From contig OV299793.1 in NCBI GenBank assembly GCA_923184405.1, forward strand, positions 672,906 through 736,905: a stretch of 64,000 nucleotides of DNA, given 5' to 3'. Positions 22,417 through 35,980 of the stretch are shown piece after piece. The stretch's first letter is position 1, and every line of letters begins with the position of its first letter. Under the pieces are notes generated by a model that ran no database searches, was not told the DNA's origin, and saw only the letters and a list, made by a program, of their open reading frames with translations. Position numbers and translations under genes: made by a program. The DNA is from Neisseria meningitidis (GTDB lineage: Bacteria > Pseudomonadota > Gammaproteobacteria > Burkholderiales > Neisseriaceae).

Positions 22417-22923
22417 ATGCGACAGATCTTATCTGATCTGATTGAAAACAAATCAGGTGCGATGAGAAACATGGTCCATTTGTTATCTGCACGCGATTAC
22501 AATATCGATTCATTGGCAGAGTTGCGCCGACCGAAGACAAAACCCTGTCCCAGTATGACCATCGTTACCCACGGCGACGAGCAGGTTAACGAACAAACAG
22601 CAAGCAACTCAATAAATTGATTGAAGTGATTACAGAGGTCGAACTGAACGAAACGCCGTTTAGCCGAACGCAAACTGATGTTGGTAAAGTCCGTGCCGTA
22701 AGCAAAGACCGCGACGAACTTCTGCCTTTGACCGAAATCTACATTAACAGCATCATCAACATAACCAACAGCAGCTGTACTATTGAAATATACCCGCACG
22801 ATAGACACAGCTGGATTCATATTTTGTATACGCTTAGATGCACCCAAATCTTTCGAAACAGTACGCAAAGGCGCGAAAGGCATCGGTCGCACTACAGCGT
22901 ATTCAGAAAATTTTACGCAGTAA
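22417..22923 (+). CDS. ilvN: acetolactate synthase, small regulatory subunit
   Basis: ACT-domain subunit that activates the large subunit and confers valine feedback inhibition (also called ilvH). MRQILSDLIENKSGAMRNMV then HLLSARDYNIDSLAE is the ACT domain; later pieces (SMTIVTHGDEQV, LNKLIEVI, KDRDELLPLTEIY) follow the family with indels at about 22525, 22600, 22720 and 22800. The C-terminal end is worn: GIGR is visible near 22885 and the stop is placed at 22921 with low certainty. Ribosome binding site AGGAGC eight bases before the ATG. Confidence 0.85.
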
Positions 22924-24378
<1,455 letters not shown>

Positions 24379-24393
24379 TTGTTTTCAAACGGG

Positions 24394-24427
24394 ACCGCCT
24401 AAGCACATCGTGTAGGCAGTTTTTTTA
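24394..24427 (+). terminator. intrinsic terminator after ilvC
   Basis: GCCTAAGCAC-ATC-GTGTAGGC hairpin followed by TTTTTT; not based on DUS. Confidence 0.75.
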
Positions 24428-24531
24428 TAGTGGATTAACAAAAATCAGGACAAGGCGACGAAGCCGCAGACAGTACAAATAGTACGGCAAGGCGAGGCAA
24501 CGCCGTACTGGTTTAAATTTAATCCACTATA
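24426..24531. repeat. Correia element, short form
   Basis: 106 bases between TATAGTGGATTAACAAAAAT and TTTAATCCACTATA. The central 50-base block containing GAGAACGATTCTC is absent, the known internal deletion variant. It starts directly in the T run of the ilvC terminator. Confidence 0.92.
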
Positions 24532-24535
24532 TATG

Positions 24536-24568
24536 GATACCGTCTGAACATCGTATTCAGACGGTATC
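24536..24568. terminator. DUS-like hairpin between ilvC and argF
   Basis: GATACCGTCTGAA and its exact reverse complement around CATCGTA; one base off the DUS consensus (ATACCG for ATGCCG) in both arms. Confidence 0.75.
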
Positions 24569-24603
24569 TGTGTGGCGGATGAAGTCAAACAGGCACAATT
24601 CTG

Positions 24604-25605
24604 TCAGTCGCCCAAAGCCGCGACCATTACCGCTTTAATCGTGTGCATACGGTTTTCCGCCTGATCCAGACACGATGCTGGCGGGGCTTTCGAATACTTC
24701 TTCTGTAACTTCCACACCGTTCAGCCCGAAGGTTTCGTAAATCCATTCGCCGACTTTGGTTTCGCGGTTGTGAAATGCGGGCAGGCAGTGCATGAATTTG
24801 ACTTGCGGATTGCCCGATGCCGCCATCAGTTCGGGCGTAACGCGGTAATCTTTCAGCAAATCGATGCGTTCCTGCCAGACTTCTTTCGGCTCGCCCATGC
24901 TGACCCACACATCGGTATGAATAAAATCAACATTCTTCACGGCTTCATGCGCGTTTTCGGTCAGGGTAATTTTGCACTGGTTTCTTTGGCGGCGGCGTGT
25001 GCGGCGGCAATAATGCACTTCAGACAGCCACAGGCTTTGCGGTGCGCCGATACGCACGTCCATCCCCAATTTTGCCCCTAAAATCAGCAGGGAATTGCCC
25101 ATGTTGTAACGCGCGTCGCCGACGTAGGCAAACGCGGTTTGGTTCAAAGGTTTGCCGCTGTGTTCGCGCATAGTCAGTGCGTCGGCAAGCATTTGTGTGG
25201 GATGGAACTCGTTGGTCAGCCCGTTGAACACGGGTACGCCCGCGTATTTCGTCAATTCTTCGACAGTTTCCTGAGCGAAGCCGCGATATTCGATGCCGTC
25301 GTACATCCTGCCCAACACGCGGGCGGTGTCTTTGATGCGTTCCTTATGCCCGATTTGGCTGGCGGACAGCTCTAAATAAGTCTACTCCCGCGCCATGATC
25401 GCGCGCGGCGACTTCAAACGCGCAGCGCGTCCGAGTAGAGGTTTTTCAAAATCAGGACGATGGTTTTCCCTTTCATCCGCTGAATCTCGCGCCCTGCTTT
25501 TTTGACGAAATTCAATTCGGCAGCAAGGTCGAGGTAGGCGGTGATTTCTTACCGCATGAAGTCAAAAAGTTTCAGAAAATGGCGGTTTTTCAGGTTCACT
25601 GTCAT
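24604..25605 (-). CDS. argF: ornithine carbamoyltransferase
   Basis: Forms citrulline from ornithine and carbamoyl phosphate in arginine synthesis. From the ATG at 25605, [17 protein letters not shown], frames shift through the carbamoyl-phosphate motif STRTR (about 25425, readable as [12 protein letters not shown]), then [55 protein letters not shown], and the ornithine site [20 protein letters not shown]. It ends [13 protein letters not shown] at 24604. About 333 residues, the family norm. Indels at about 24665, 24985, 25375 and 25545. A GTG at 25599 is an alternative start. Confidence 0.93.
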
Positions 25606-25672
25606 TACCTTCATGTCGAAGAGTAAACGCCGTATTTGCAGCGTTTGCGGAAAGAAGGCCTAGCGGAATGTT

Positions 25673-25707
25673 GCAATGACATCTGAACGCTGTTCAGACG
25701 GCATTGC
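25673..25707 (-). terminator. imperfect DUS hairpin after acnB
   Basis: GCAATGACATCTGAA and TTCAGACGGCATTGC pair with two mismatches; position fits the end of the acnB transcript before argF. Confidence 0.55.
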
Positions 25708-25741
25708 GGTCAATCCCTCACTTCATACGGATGACAGGCGA

Positions 25742-28317
25742 TTAAACGTTCACGGTATCAGCTACTTCGTTGTAGCTGTCGATTTCGTTGAAGTTCATAT
25801 AGCGGTAGATTTTATCGCCCTGTTCGTTGATGATGCCGATATTGGCTTGATATTCTTCAACGGTCGGGATTTTGGCAGTTTAGAGCAAATCGCTGCCAAT
25901 TCCGCCGAACCGAGGTAAACAAAGGTGTTTTTACGCAAACGGTTCGGAAAGTTGCGGGTGGAGGTGGACATAACGGTCGCACGCTTCGCGTACTTGCGCC
26001 TGATTACCCATACATAAGGAGCAACCCGGCATTTCCATACGCGCGCCAGCACGTCCGAGTACGCCGTAGTGTCCTTCGTCGGACAATTGTTTCGCGTCCA
26101 TTTTGGTCGGCGGCGCAATCCACAGGCGGACGGGGGTGTCTGCCTTACCTTCCAAAAGTTTGGAGGCGGCGCGGAAGTGGCCGATGTTGGTCATACACGA
26201 ACCGATGAATACTTCGTCGATTTTGGTGCCGGAGCGTTCGGACATGAAGCACACGTCGTCAGGTCGTTCGGGCAGGCGATAATCGGCTCTTTGATGTCGT
26301 CCATGTTGATTTCAATCACGGCGGCGTATTCAGCATCTTTATCCGCTTCGAGCAACTCGGGATTTGCCAGCCATTTTTCCATGGCTTTGATGCGGCGTTC
26401 AAAGTACGCAGGTCTTGATAGCCGTCGGCAATCATGTTTTTCATCAACACGACGTTGGATTTCATGTACTCGATAATCGGCTCTTTGTTGAGCTTCACGG
26501 TACAGCCGGCGGCGGAGCGTTCGGCGGATGCGTCGGTCAATTCAAAGGCTTGTTCCACTTTCAAATCAGGCAGGCCTTCGATTTCGAGGATGCGGCCGGA
26601 GAAGATGTTTTTCTTACCGGCTTTGGCAACAGTCAGCAAACCTTGTTTGATTGCGTACAGCGGAATGGCGTTCACCAAATCGCGCAGGGTTACACCCGGT
26701 TGCAGTTTGCCGCTGAAGCGTACCAATACAGACTCGGGCATATCGAGCGGCATTACGCCTGTTGAGGCGGCAAAGGCAAACAAGCCGGAGCCGAAGGGGA
26801 AGGAAATACCGATGGGAAACGGGTGTGGCTGTCGCCGAAAGTGCCGACGGTATCGGGCAGCAGCAGGCGGTTGAGCCACGAGTGGATGACGCCGTCGCCC
26901 GGACGCAGGGACACGCCGCCACGGGTGAAATAAAGGCGGGCAGTTCTTTATAGGTTTTACATCGATAGGTTTCGGATAGGCGGCGGTGTGGCAGAAAGAC
27001 TGCATCACCATATCGGCGGAGAAGCCCAAACAAGCCAAGTCTTTCAACTCGTCGCGGGTCATCGAGCAGGTCGTGTCTTGCGAGCCGACCGTCGTCATAT
27101 GCGGTTCGCAGTAAGTACCCGGACGCACGCCTTGTCCTTCGGGAAGACCGCAGGCGCGGCCGACCATTTTTGCGCCAAGGTGAAACCAACACTGCTTTCG
27201 GCAGGCGCTTGCGGCAGGCGGAATGCAGTAGAGGCAGGCAGTTTCAGGGCTTCGCGCGCTTTGGCGGTCAGACCTCGGCCGATAATCAGGTTGATACGGC
27301 CGCAAACAAACACTTCGTCCAGCAATACTTGTGATTTCAATTCAAACTCGGCAACAGTCTCGCCGTTTTCACGATTTTGCCTTCATAAGGCAGGATATCG
27401 ACGACATCGCCCATTTTTAGAGCGGAAACATCGACTTCAATCGGCAGCGCGCCGGAGTCTTCTTGGGTATTGAAGAAAATCGGCGCGATTTTGCCGCCCA
27501 AGCACACGCCGCCGAAGCGTTTGTTCGGCACGAACGGAATGTCTTCAGCCGATATGCCAAATGACGGAGTTGGTCGCGGATTTGCGTGAAGAACCAGTAC
27601 CGACCACGTCGCCGACGTAAGCAACCGGATGGCCTTTGGCTTTGAGTTCTTCCAACAATTTAATCGGACCGACTTCGCCCGGTTTGTCGGGCGTGATGCC
27701 GTCGCGCGGGTTTTTCAGCATGGCCAGCGCGTGCAGCGGAATATCGGGACGACTCCACGCGTCGGGCGCGGGGAGAGGTCGTCTGTATTGGTTTCGCCGT
27801 CAACTTTGAAAACGGTAACGGTGATTTTTCGGGAACTTTGGCGCGTGAGGTAAACCATTCGGCATCTGCCCAAGATTGCAAAACTTCTTGCGCGTATTTG
27901 TTGCCTTTTTCGGCTTTTTCCTGAACGTCGTGGAGCGAATCGAACATCGAAGCGTATGTTTCAAGCCTTTGGCGGCAATGGGCGCGAGTTTGTCGTCGTC
28001 AAGAGTTCGATTAAGGTGTGGATATTGTAACCGCCGAGCATCGTACCTAACAGTTCGGTCGCATATTCGGGGGAGATCAGCGGGCTGGACGCGCTGCGCT
28101 TCGGCAACGGCAGCCAGGAATGAGGCTTTGACTTTGGCGGCATCGTCCACACCGGGCGGAACACGGTGGGCAAGCAGTTCGACCAAGAACTCGCGCTTCG
28201 CCTGCAGGCGGGCTTTTCAACAGCTCAACCAAATCGGCGGTTTGCTGCGCGTTCAAAGGAGGGCAGAATGCCGAGGGCGGCGCGCTCGGCGGCGGCTTTA
28301 CGATAGGCTTCTAACAT
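25742..28317 (-). CDS. acnB: aconitate hydratase B
   Basis: TCA-cycle isomerisation of citrate to isocitrate; in other bacteria AcnB also binds mRNA when its cluster is lost. The start [16 protein letters not shown] at 28317 opens the HEAT-like domain, followed by [20 protein letters not shown] and [18 protein letters not shown] sequence. Iron-sulphur cluster ligands appear at [20 protein letters not shown] and in [15 protein letters not shown], and the substrate region [20 protein letters not shown] is intact. It ends [15 protein letters not shown] at 25742. About 858 residues, normal. More than ten indels interrupt it. It is divergent from nothing nearby: lptG lies upstream on the same strand, separated by a Correia remnant. 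Confidence 0.95.
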
Positions 28318-28445
28318 CTCTTTGTTCCTTTTTCTGTTTTTCTTTTGTCGGGTTGCAAATGATTTGCGTTAAATATTGTAAACAATATTTGTACCGCTAT
28401 CATAGACTAGTTTTAACAAAAATGGAACTGTTATGACAGGTAATG

Positions 28446-28530
28446 TATAGTGGATTAACAAAAGGAGACAAGCGAAGCCGCAGACTGGTACATAGAGGCG
28501 AGGCAACCCCTGGTTTTGTTAATGATAAAC
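28446..28530. repeat. Correia element, short and worn
   Basis: TATAGTGGATTAACAAAA at the left, GCGAAGCCGCAGAC and GAGGCGAGGCAAC inside, GGTTTTGTTAAT at the right; the right terminus no longer reads CCACTATA. Confidence 0.75.
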
Positions 28531-28579
28531 ATAATCTGCTACTGTCTGCGGAAGATGATAGGTGCAAGACGGCATTGGT

Positions 28580-29649
28580 TCAACGTTTTTCCTGTTTGCG
28601 TATCAGCCAAACAGCGAGCAAGGCAGAAGGCTATGGTAGGTAGTGCGCAGGCGAGGAAGGGCGGGATGCCGTAGAGTTGGCTGGTAAACCCGAAGAACCG
28701 TCCGGCAAGGTGGAACAGCAATCCGAGACAGATGCCGCCGAAGAGTTTTAAGCCCATATTGCCGTGGCGGGTGGTTTGCGGGGTAAAGGCAAAGGCGACG
28801 AGCGCCATCACCCAGGCTGCGGCGGGGTAAACCAATTTGCGCCACCATGCGATGGCGTAGATTCAGGTGTTTTGGCTGTTGTTTTGGAGGTGGCGGATGT
28901 AGGTGGTCAGTTCGCCGACGGACATTTGGTCAGGTTTGACGACAATACGTCCATCAGGTTGCGTTTGACGGAAATCAGCCAGTTTTCTTCAGCCGCAATA
29001 GAGACCTCGACTTTGTCTTCGCCAAGCGTGCTGCGGCGGATGTTTTTCAACTGCCAACTGCCGTCGCTGTTCAAAACGGCGGAATCGGCTTCCACTGCCT
29101 CTGCCAGTTCGTTTTTATCGTTGCGGGCCCAATTTTAATGCCCAGCAGGGTATGGTCGGGCAACATTTCGCGCACATTGATAATGCTGTTTTTTCTTTGA
29201 GCCAAATTGCCGGTATTGCAGGTGCTGATTTTGCCGTTAATGGCGGCGGCTTTGATGTTTTCGGCTTTTTGGCTCAGTGTGGGCGCAACCCATTCGCCGA
29301 GCGCGACGGTGGCAATAGCAAAAATAAAACCGAACTGCGACAGAATCAACAGCAGCTTTTTGGTGCTCATGCCGCTGGCTTTGATGACGGTCAGTTCGCT
29401 GCCAGCGGCAAAGCTGGCTGAGAGAGACCAGTCCGCCGATAAGGACGGCGAGGGCATCAGTTCGTAGGCGCGGGCAGGCATTTTGAGGCGGTGTAGCCCA
29501 GCATTTCCCATATGCCGTAACTGCCTTTGCCGAGGTTCGTAGGTTTCGTACAGGATTTCAAAAAAGCTGTACAAAGCGAGGAAGGCAAGGAGCGCGTAAA
29601 CCGCCATAACCGCCATTTGACGGATGATGTAACGTGAAATCAGGTTCAT
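28580..29649 (-). CDS. lptG: LPS export permease LptG
   Basis: Inner-membrane subunit of the LptB2FG transporter that extracts lipooligosaccharide. MNLISRYIIRQMAVMAVYAL at 29649 is the first helix, followed by LALYSFFEILYE, GSELTVIKASGMSTKKLLLI, the periplasmic beta-jellyroll segment, and C-terminal helices VYPAAAWVMALVAFAFTP and LKLFGGICLGLLFHLAGRFF. A shifted frame gives the end LLAVWLIRKQEKR at 28580. About 356 residues, normal. Its ATG overlaps the lptF stop, so the two are translationally coupled. Indels near 28630, 28870, 29130 and 29520. Confidence 0.92.
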
Positions 29650-30749
29650 TTCCGCCTTTCAATGTCAGACTTTTGCCAACCGCCTGCGAAGGCTGGCTGG
29701 GCATGCTGCGGACGCGCAGAAGTACGAGTGCGATGACGAACATGATGATGTGCATAGGCAGCAGTCCGAGCCAAAAATGGATTTTACCGTCTTCCACGGC
29801 TTCAAAAAGCAGGGTCAGCCGTTTTGGTAAATTAAAAACAAACCGATGGCAATCAAGATATTGTAGGTATGTCCGCTGCGCGGGTTGAAATAGGAAAGCG
29901 GCACGGCAAGCAGGCAGAGTAGGAGGACGCTGACGGTCAGCGAGATGCGCCACATCAATTCCGCCTGATGTTGCGGGTTGCTGCTGCCAATCAGTTGGGC
30001 GGTCGGAATGGTACGGCGGTGGAAGCAGGGTCGATGAGTTTGGGCGTGGTGCTGATAATCAGGTTGAGTTTTTGGAGAGAAACCTGATTGTAGTCAGCGC
30101 GTCAGGCGTGCCGCTGTAACGGTAGCCGTGGCGCAATTCGAGCGTGCGTTTGTTGTCGTTCAGCGAGAAGTTCCCTTCTTTGGCGAAGATGATGTTGTCG
30201 CCGCCGTTTTGTCCTGTTCGCGCAGGAACGGGTTTTCATGATGCCGGATTCGGTATCAAAGGTTTCGACAAAATAAACCCTGCCGTTGCGCTTGCCCAAA
30301 CTGTTGAACTCGCCTGCCTCCACCAAAGACAATTCCTGCTTCTGCTTCAGGATTTCAGCGTATTCGCGGCTGCGTAGCTCTGCCCACAGTATCACCCAAA
30401 GCTGCATGACGGCAGCAAAACGGCAAACGGCACGGCAAACTGCATCACCGGGCGTATCCATTGTTTCAATGCCAATCCGCAGGATAGCCGGACCGACATT
30501 TCGCTGTCGCGCCAGTAGCGGGTCAACACGGTCAACGTACTGATAAATGCGGTCAACACCAGCAAAGCGGCGTCATACCGATGACCCAGAAGCCGACCAA
30601 TGCCAACACGGCATCGATGGCGACACGCCCGTCGGCAGCACGGCCGAACAGGTTGATTGCCTGCGTGGAGACCAATACCGCCAAGAGGACGACGAAAATG
30701 CCGACGGCGGTAAAGAGAGTTCTTTGATGAGGTTTCTTTGATAAATCAT
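29646..30749 (-). CDS. lptF: LPS export permease LptF
   Basis: Partner permease of LptG. MIYQRNLIKEL at 30749 begins the first helix; shifted frames give IFVVLLAVLVSTQAINLFGR, LALVGFWVIGMT, YWRDSEMSVWLSCGLALKQW, then the periplasmic region YAEILKQKQELSLVEAGEFN and NGRVYFVETFDTESGIMK, and the late helices SLTVSVLLLCLLAVPLSYFN and MHIIMFVIALVLLRVRSMP. About 367 residues. The stop is placed at the ATGA overlap with lptG and needs one base correction (LKGGK). lptB is not in this window. Divergent from pepA. Confidence 0.92.
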
Positions 30750-30916
30750 AGAATCGCGGTCAGGGGCGGTAAGCGGTTCGGCGCAGGCGGATTGTCCGCG
30801 CAAGGTTTCAGACAGTGCTTCAAATGGGGTACAATCGTGCCAGCCGTCTTCAGACGGTCTTTTGAGCAAAGGCCGTCCGAAAACTACCGACAACCGTCTC
30901 AATCAGGAGAATAAAC

Positions 30917-32323
<1,407 letters not shown>

Positions 32324-32333
32324 TTTTGCCACA

Positions 32334-32362
32334 ATGCCGTCTGAAGCCTTTCAGACGGCATC
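32334..32362. terminator. DUS hairpin between pepA and holC
   Basis: ATGCCGTCTGAA-GCC-TTTCAGACGGCAT directly after the pepA stop. Lacks a strong T run, so partial read-through into holC is possible. Confidence 0.7.
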
Positions 32363-32385
32363 GTCCCGCCAAATGCTCAAACAAT

Positions 32386-32829
32386 ATGCCGAAAGCCACC
32401 TTTCACACGCACGTTGCCCAAGTTCCGATTGGCACCGGCCGCCTGATTGCCCGTGCGATTCGGGACGGCGGCTGGATACCGGTGTGGTCCGATTCGTTCG
32501 GGCGGCTTCAGGAATTGGACAAAATGATTTGGCAATACGAGGCAGAGAGTTTCATTCCGCACGAAATTTGGGAAATGGAAGAAGCCATGCCGTCTGAAAC
32601 ATCCGGCCCGCTTGCCTGCGGCGGCAATCCGCCCCGAATTCCCGAAGGCATGAACCGTTTGGAACCTGTGCGAGCAGTTTTTGGAACACCGCTCCGGTCT
32701 TGCCCGCGCACGTTTTCGAAATCGTCGGCAACAGCTTGGAAGATCTCGCCGACAGCGCGCGAACGCTTTACCGCCTACCGCCGAAGCGGTTTTGCCATCG
32801 AACATCACGGCATGGAGGGCAAGGCATAA
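32386..32829 (+). CDS. holC: DNA polymerase III chi subunit
   Basis: Clamp-loader-associated subunit that links the replicase to SSB. Start MPKATFHTHVAQ at 32386; then RLIARAIRDGGWIPVWSDS, KMIWQYEAESFIPHEIWEME, an internal AMPSETSGPLACG encoded by a DUS, and the C-terminal RERFTAYRRSGFAIEHHGME. About 147 residues, the size of Neisseria HolC. The middle (32650-32760) is readable in two frames (VFEIVGNSLEDLAD in one of them) and needs two compensating indels. The pepA-holC pairing is common in proteobacteria. Confidence 0.87.
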   Translation: MPKATFHTHVAQVPIGTGRLIARAIRDGGWIPVWSDSFGRLQELDKMIWQYEAESFIPHEIWEMEEAMPSETSGPLACGGNPPRIPEGMNRLEPVRAVFGTPLRSCPRTFSKSSATAWKISPTARERFTAYRRSGFAIEHHGMEGKA

Positions 32830-33088
32830 AATGCCGTCTGAAATGCCGCATTTACAAAATTTAAACAGGCTTGATTCTATTTGATTAAAATTTCCATATC
32901 GGTTGAACCCCGCCACTTGGACATCTGTCCCTCAGGGCAATAGAATCAAAACTTATTTTGGAAATGTTCAATCCACTTCCAAAACAGGGCAAAACACGAT
33001 TGACGCTTTATGTGTCATCCAGTGTGTTGAAACATTCAAACTCGGCTATAATCCCGTTTTTCCGACCTTATCGACACGAAGATCCATC

Positions 33089-33931
33089 ATGAACACCATT
33101 TTCAAAATCAGCGCACTGACCCTTTCCGCCGCTTTGGCACTTTCCGCCTGTGGCAAAAAAGAAGCCACCCACCCATATGCATCCGAACCTGCCGCCGCTT
33201 CTTAAGCGCAGGGCGACACCTCTTCGATCGGCAGCACGATGAAGCAGGCAAGCTATGCGATGGGCGTGGACATCGGACGCGCACTGAAGCAAATGAAGGA
33301 ACAGGACGCAGGAAATCGATTTGAAAGTCGCTACCGAAGCCATGCAGACAGTGTGTGACAGGCAAAAGAAATCAAAATGACGGAAGAGCAGGCCCAAGAA
33401 AAAAAGATGAAACGCCTTCACAAAAAAAACGCCAAAGACGTAGAGAAACACAAGGCGGCCGCGAATGCCAATAAACAAAAAGACGAAGCCAGACTGAAAG
33501 AAAAAGCAGCCAAAGAGACATGAAGACCACTGATTCCGGACGGCAGTCTAAACCACCAAACACGGAGACGGCAAACAGCAAACCAAAGACGCCACAGTCA
33601 ACGTTCAACATGAAGCCAAACTGATTCACGGCTGGACCAGAGGCGTACAGCAGCTGAAAGAAAACGGCAAGCCGCGTGTCAACATCCCGTCAACCTTACC
33701 GCGATACAGGGTGCGGACGACAAATCGGCGAACGGCCACTGAAATAGCGAGGCGAAGCCACGATCAAATCAGCCCGCCCAAAAACGCCGACCGCCAAGCA
33801 GTAAGCGCAGACGACATCAAAAAAACCGGAACACCACAGTCGAAATCCATGCCCGAAACAGGTTTTCAGAAATCTACGTAACTGAAAACGCGCCCGCCAA
33901 GCAGCCGACTCAAGTCGACATCAAAAAGTAA
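33089..33931 (+). CDS. mip: Mip-like FKBP-type peptidyl-prolyl isomerase lipoprotein (badly damaged)
   Basis: Homologue of the macrophage infectivity potentiator, a surface lipoprotein. The signal peptide MNTIFKISALTLSAALALSA ends in lipobox SAC; GDTSSIGSTMKQASYAMGVD, IGRALKQMKEQ and EIKMTEEQAQE match the dimerisation region and long helix. From about 33500 only fragments of the FKBP domain can be found (a GWTRGVQQLKENG-like piece at 33630 and PAKQPTQVDIKK at the end, 33890-33931). An in-frame TAA replaces a serine codon at 33205. Substitutions are as frequent as indels here, more than in neighbouring genes. Whether the gene is functional cannot be told from this sequence. Confidence 0.75.
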
Positions 33932-33946
33932 ATTAAGTCTGAATCC

Positions 33947-33976
33947 ATGCCCGAAACAGGTTTTCGGGCATTTTTA
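33947..33976 (+). terminator. intrinsic terminator after mip
   Basis: ATGCCCGAAA-CAGG-TTTTCGGGCAT followed by TTTT. The left half of this hairpin is duplicated 98 bases upstream inside mip. Confidence 0.8.
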
Positions 33977-33982
33977 CGGCAA

Positions 33983-34021
33983 ATGCCGTCTGAAACCACC
34001 AAACAGCGGTTCAGACGGCAT
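33983..34021. terminator. DUS inverted pair before purN
   Basis: ATGCCGTCTGAA and TTCAGACGGCAT around a 15-base loop, 22 bases before the purN start. Confidence 0.6.
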
Positions 34022-34042
34022 CCCTGTCAAAAGCGTACCATT

Positions 34043-34671
34043 ATGAAAAACATCGTCATCCTGATTTCCGGACGCGGCAGCAATATGCAGGCAATCGTCA
34101 ATGCCGCCATTCCCAACGTCCGCATTGCCGCCGTGTTGAGCAACAGCGAAACGGCTGCCGATTTGCAATGGGCGGCCGAACGCGGCATCCCGACCGACAG
34201 CCTGAATCATAAAAGCTTTACTTCACGACTTGCCTTCGATACCGCCATGATGGAGAAAATCGACGCATATCAACCCGACTTGGTGGTTTTGGCAGGTTTT
34301 ATACGGATTCTGACCCCTGAGATTTGTGCCCGTTGACGAAGGCAGGCTGATGAACATTCACCCGTCCATCCTTACCTCGTTTGCCGGACTTCATACGCAC
34401 GAACGCGATTTGGACGGCGGGCAGCCGCGTTGCTGGCAGCACCATCCATTTCGTTACTGCCGAACTGGATTGCGGCCCGATTGTATCGCAAGGCGTTGTG
34501 CCGATACTCGACAGCGATACGGCAGACGATGTTGCCGCACCGGTTTTGGCTGTCGAGCATAAACTCCATCCGAAAGCCGTTGCCGATTTTGCCGCTGGCC
34601 GCCTGATTATCGAGGGAAACCGCGTCAGAAATTCGGAAAACGCTGATGCCGCCCGTTTTCTGACGGCGTAA
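34043..34671 (+). CDS. purN: phosphoribosylglycinamide formyltransferase
   Basis: Transfers formyl from 10-formyl-THF to GAR in purine synthesis. MKNIVILISGRGSNMQAIVN carries the phosphate-binding SGRGSNM; SNSETAADLQWAAERGIPTD and LVVLAGFIRILTPE follow. After an indel near 34330 come RLMNIHPSILTSF, the HTHER segment and TIHFVTAELDCGPIVSQGVV with the catalytic aspartate, ending NADAARFLTA at 34671. About 209 residues. Indels near 34330 and 34430. Followed after 15 bases by the DUF3108 gene. Confidence 0.94.
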
Positions 34672-34686
34672 ACCGGGCAGGAGCAA

Positions 34687-35354
34687 ATGATGAAGACTTT
34701 TAAAAATATATTTTCCGCCGCCATTTTGTCCGCCGCCCTGCCGTGCGCGTATGCGGCAGGGCTGCCCCAATCCGCCGTGCTGCACTATTCCGGCAGCTAC
34801 GGCATTCCCGCCACGATGACATTTGAACGCAGCGGCAATGCTTACAAAATCGTTTCGACGATTAAAGTGCCGCTATACCAACAACCGTTTCGAGTCACGG
34901 CGGTACGGTTGTCGACAATACCCTGCACCCTACCTACTATAGAGACATGCGCAGGGGCAAACTGTATGCGGAAGCCAAATTCGCCGACGGCAGCGTAACT
35001 TACGGCAAAGCGGGCGAGAGCAAAACCGAGCAAAGCCCCAAGGCTATAGATTTGTTCACGCTTGCCTGGCAGTTGGCGGCAAATGACGCGAAACTCCCCC
35101 CGGGGCTGAAAATCACCAACGGCAAAAAACTTTATTCCGTCAGCGGTTTGAATAAAGCGGGTACAGGAAAATACAGCAGAGGCGGCGTCGAAACCGAAGT
35201 CGTCAAATATCGGGTGCGGCGCGGCGACGATACGGTAATGTATTTCTTCGCACCGTCCCTGAACAATATTCCGGCACAAATCGGCTAGAACGACGACGGC
35301 AAAACCTATACGCTGAAACTCAAATCGGTGCAAATCAATGGCCAGTCAGCATGA
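34687..35354 (+). CDS. DUF3108 domain exported protein
   Basis: MMKTFKNIFSAAILSAALPCA with cleavage near YAAG marks a signal peptide. The mature part (QSAVLHYSGSYGIPATMTFE, KIVSTIKVPLY, then GKLYAEAKFADGSVTYGKAG, LFTLAWQLAANDAKLPPGLK, RVRRGDDTVMYFFAPSLNNI) is a DUF3108-type beta-rich periplasmic protein. A TAG at 35286-35288 stands in the same frame where a tyrosine codon is expected, followed by DDGKTYTLKLKSVQINGQ to a TGA at 35352. One indel near 34895. The function of this family is unknown; the purN linkage suggests co-transcription only. Confidence 0.75.
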
Positions 35355-35477
35355 CCGTAAATCGGTTTTCAAGTGATTTTTTGCCGGTTTGTCCATATTT
35401 CTGCATAAGCCGCTTGAAATTGTTTACAATAACGCCATATGCAAAGCGGTTTTAACGCTATTTTCAGGAATGACACC

Positions 35478-35900
35478 ATGCAGGTTACATCAAAATGGAT
35501 AGACGGAATGTGCTTTGTCGGCACGACGGAAAGCGGGCACAGCGTCGTTATGGAGGGTTCGGCGGCAGAAGGTGCGGCCAAACGCGGGCCCAGCCCTTTG
35601 GAAATGCTGCTGTTGGGCGTGGCGAGCTGTTCGAGCATCGATGTGGTGATGATTGCCGAAAAACAGCGTCAGAAAGTGACTGACTGCCGTGCGACGGTTA
35701 CGGCGAAACGGGCGGACGATGCGCCGCGCGTGTTTACCGAAATCCACATCCATTTCAAAGTATTCGGGCATGATTTGAAAGAATCGGCCATTGAGCGCGC
35801 CGTTCAGATGTCTGCCGAAAAATACTGTTCGGCTTCGATTATGTTGGGCAAAGCGGCAAAGATTACCCACAGTTTTGAAATTGCCGGGGCAGATAAATAG
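35478..35900 (+). CDS. OsmC-family protein
   Basis: Intact 140-residue frame from MQVTSKWIDGMCFVGTTESG to FEIAGADK. The two OsmC-fold cysteines are visible in LLLGVASCSSIDVVMI and SAEKYCSASIML, and KRGPSPLEMLL precedes the first. OsmC/YhfA proteins are thiol peroxidases or related redox proteins of the cytoplasm; this one is closer to the YhfA branch judging by length and the SCSSIDV motif, which is inference. No indel in this gene, so it is one of the clean stretches. Confidence 0.88.
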   Translation: MQVTSKWIDGMCFVGTTESGHSVVMEGSAAEGAAKRGPSPLEMLLLGVASCSSIDVVMIAEKQRQKVTDCRATVTAKRADDAPRVFTEIHIHFKVFGHDLKESAIERAVQMSAEKYCSASIMLGKAAKITHSFEIAGADK

Positions 35901-35980
35901 GCATCGGGCGGCATTATGAGGAAACGGCTGATGCCGTCTGAAGGGAAAGGTGCGGCAGGCAATCCGGAGGCGCATAAAAA

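Noticed and set aside
27776..27787. AGGTCGTCTGTA in acnB as another mucosa-dialect DUS
   Set aside because: The last two bases differ from AA and it is in a conserved coding region; chance match.
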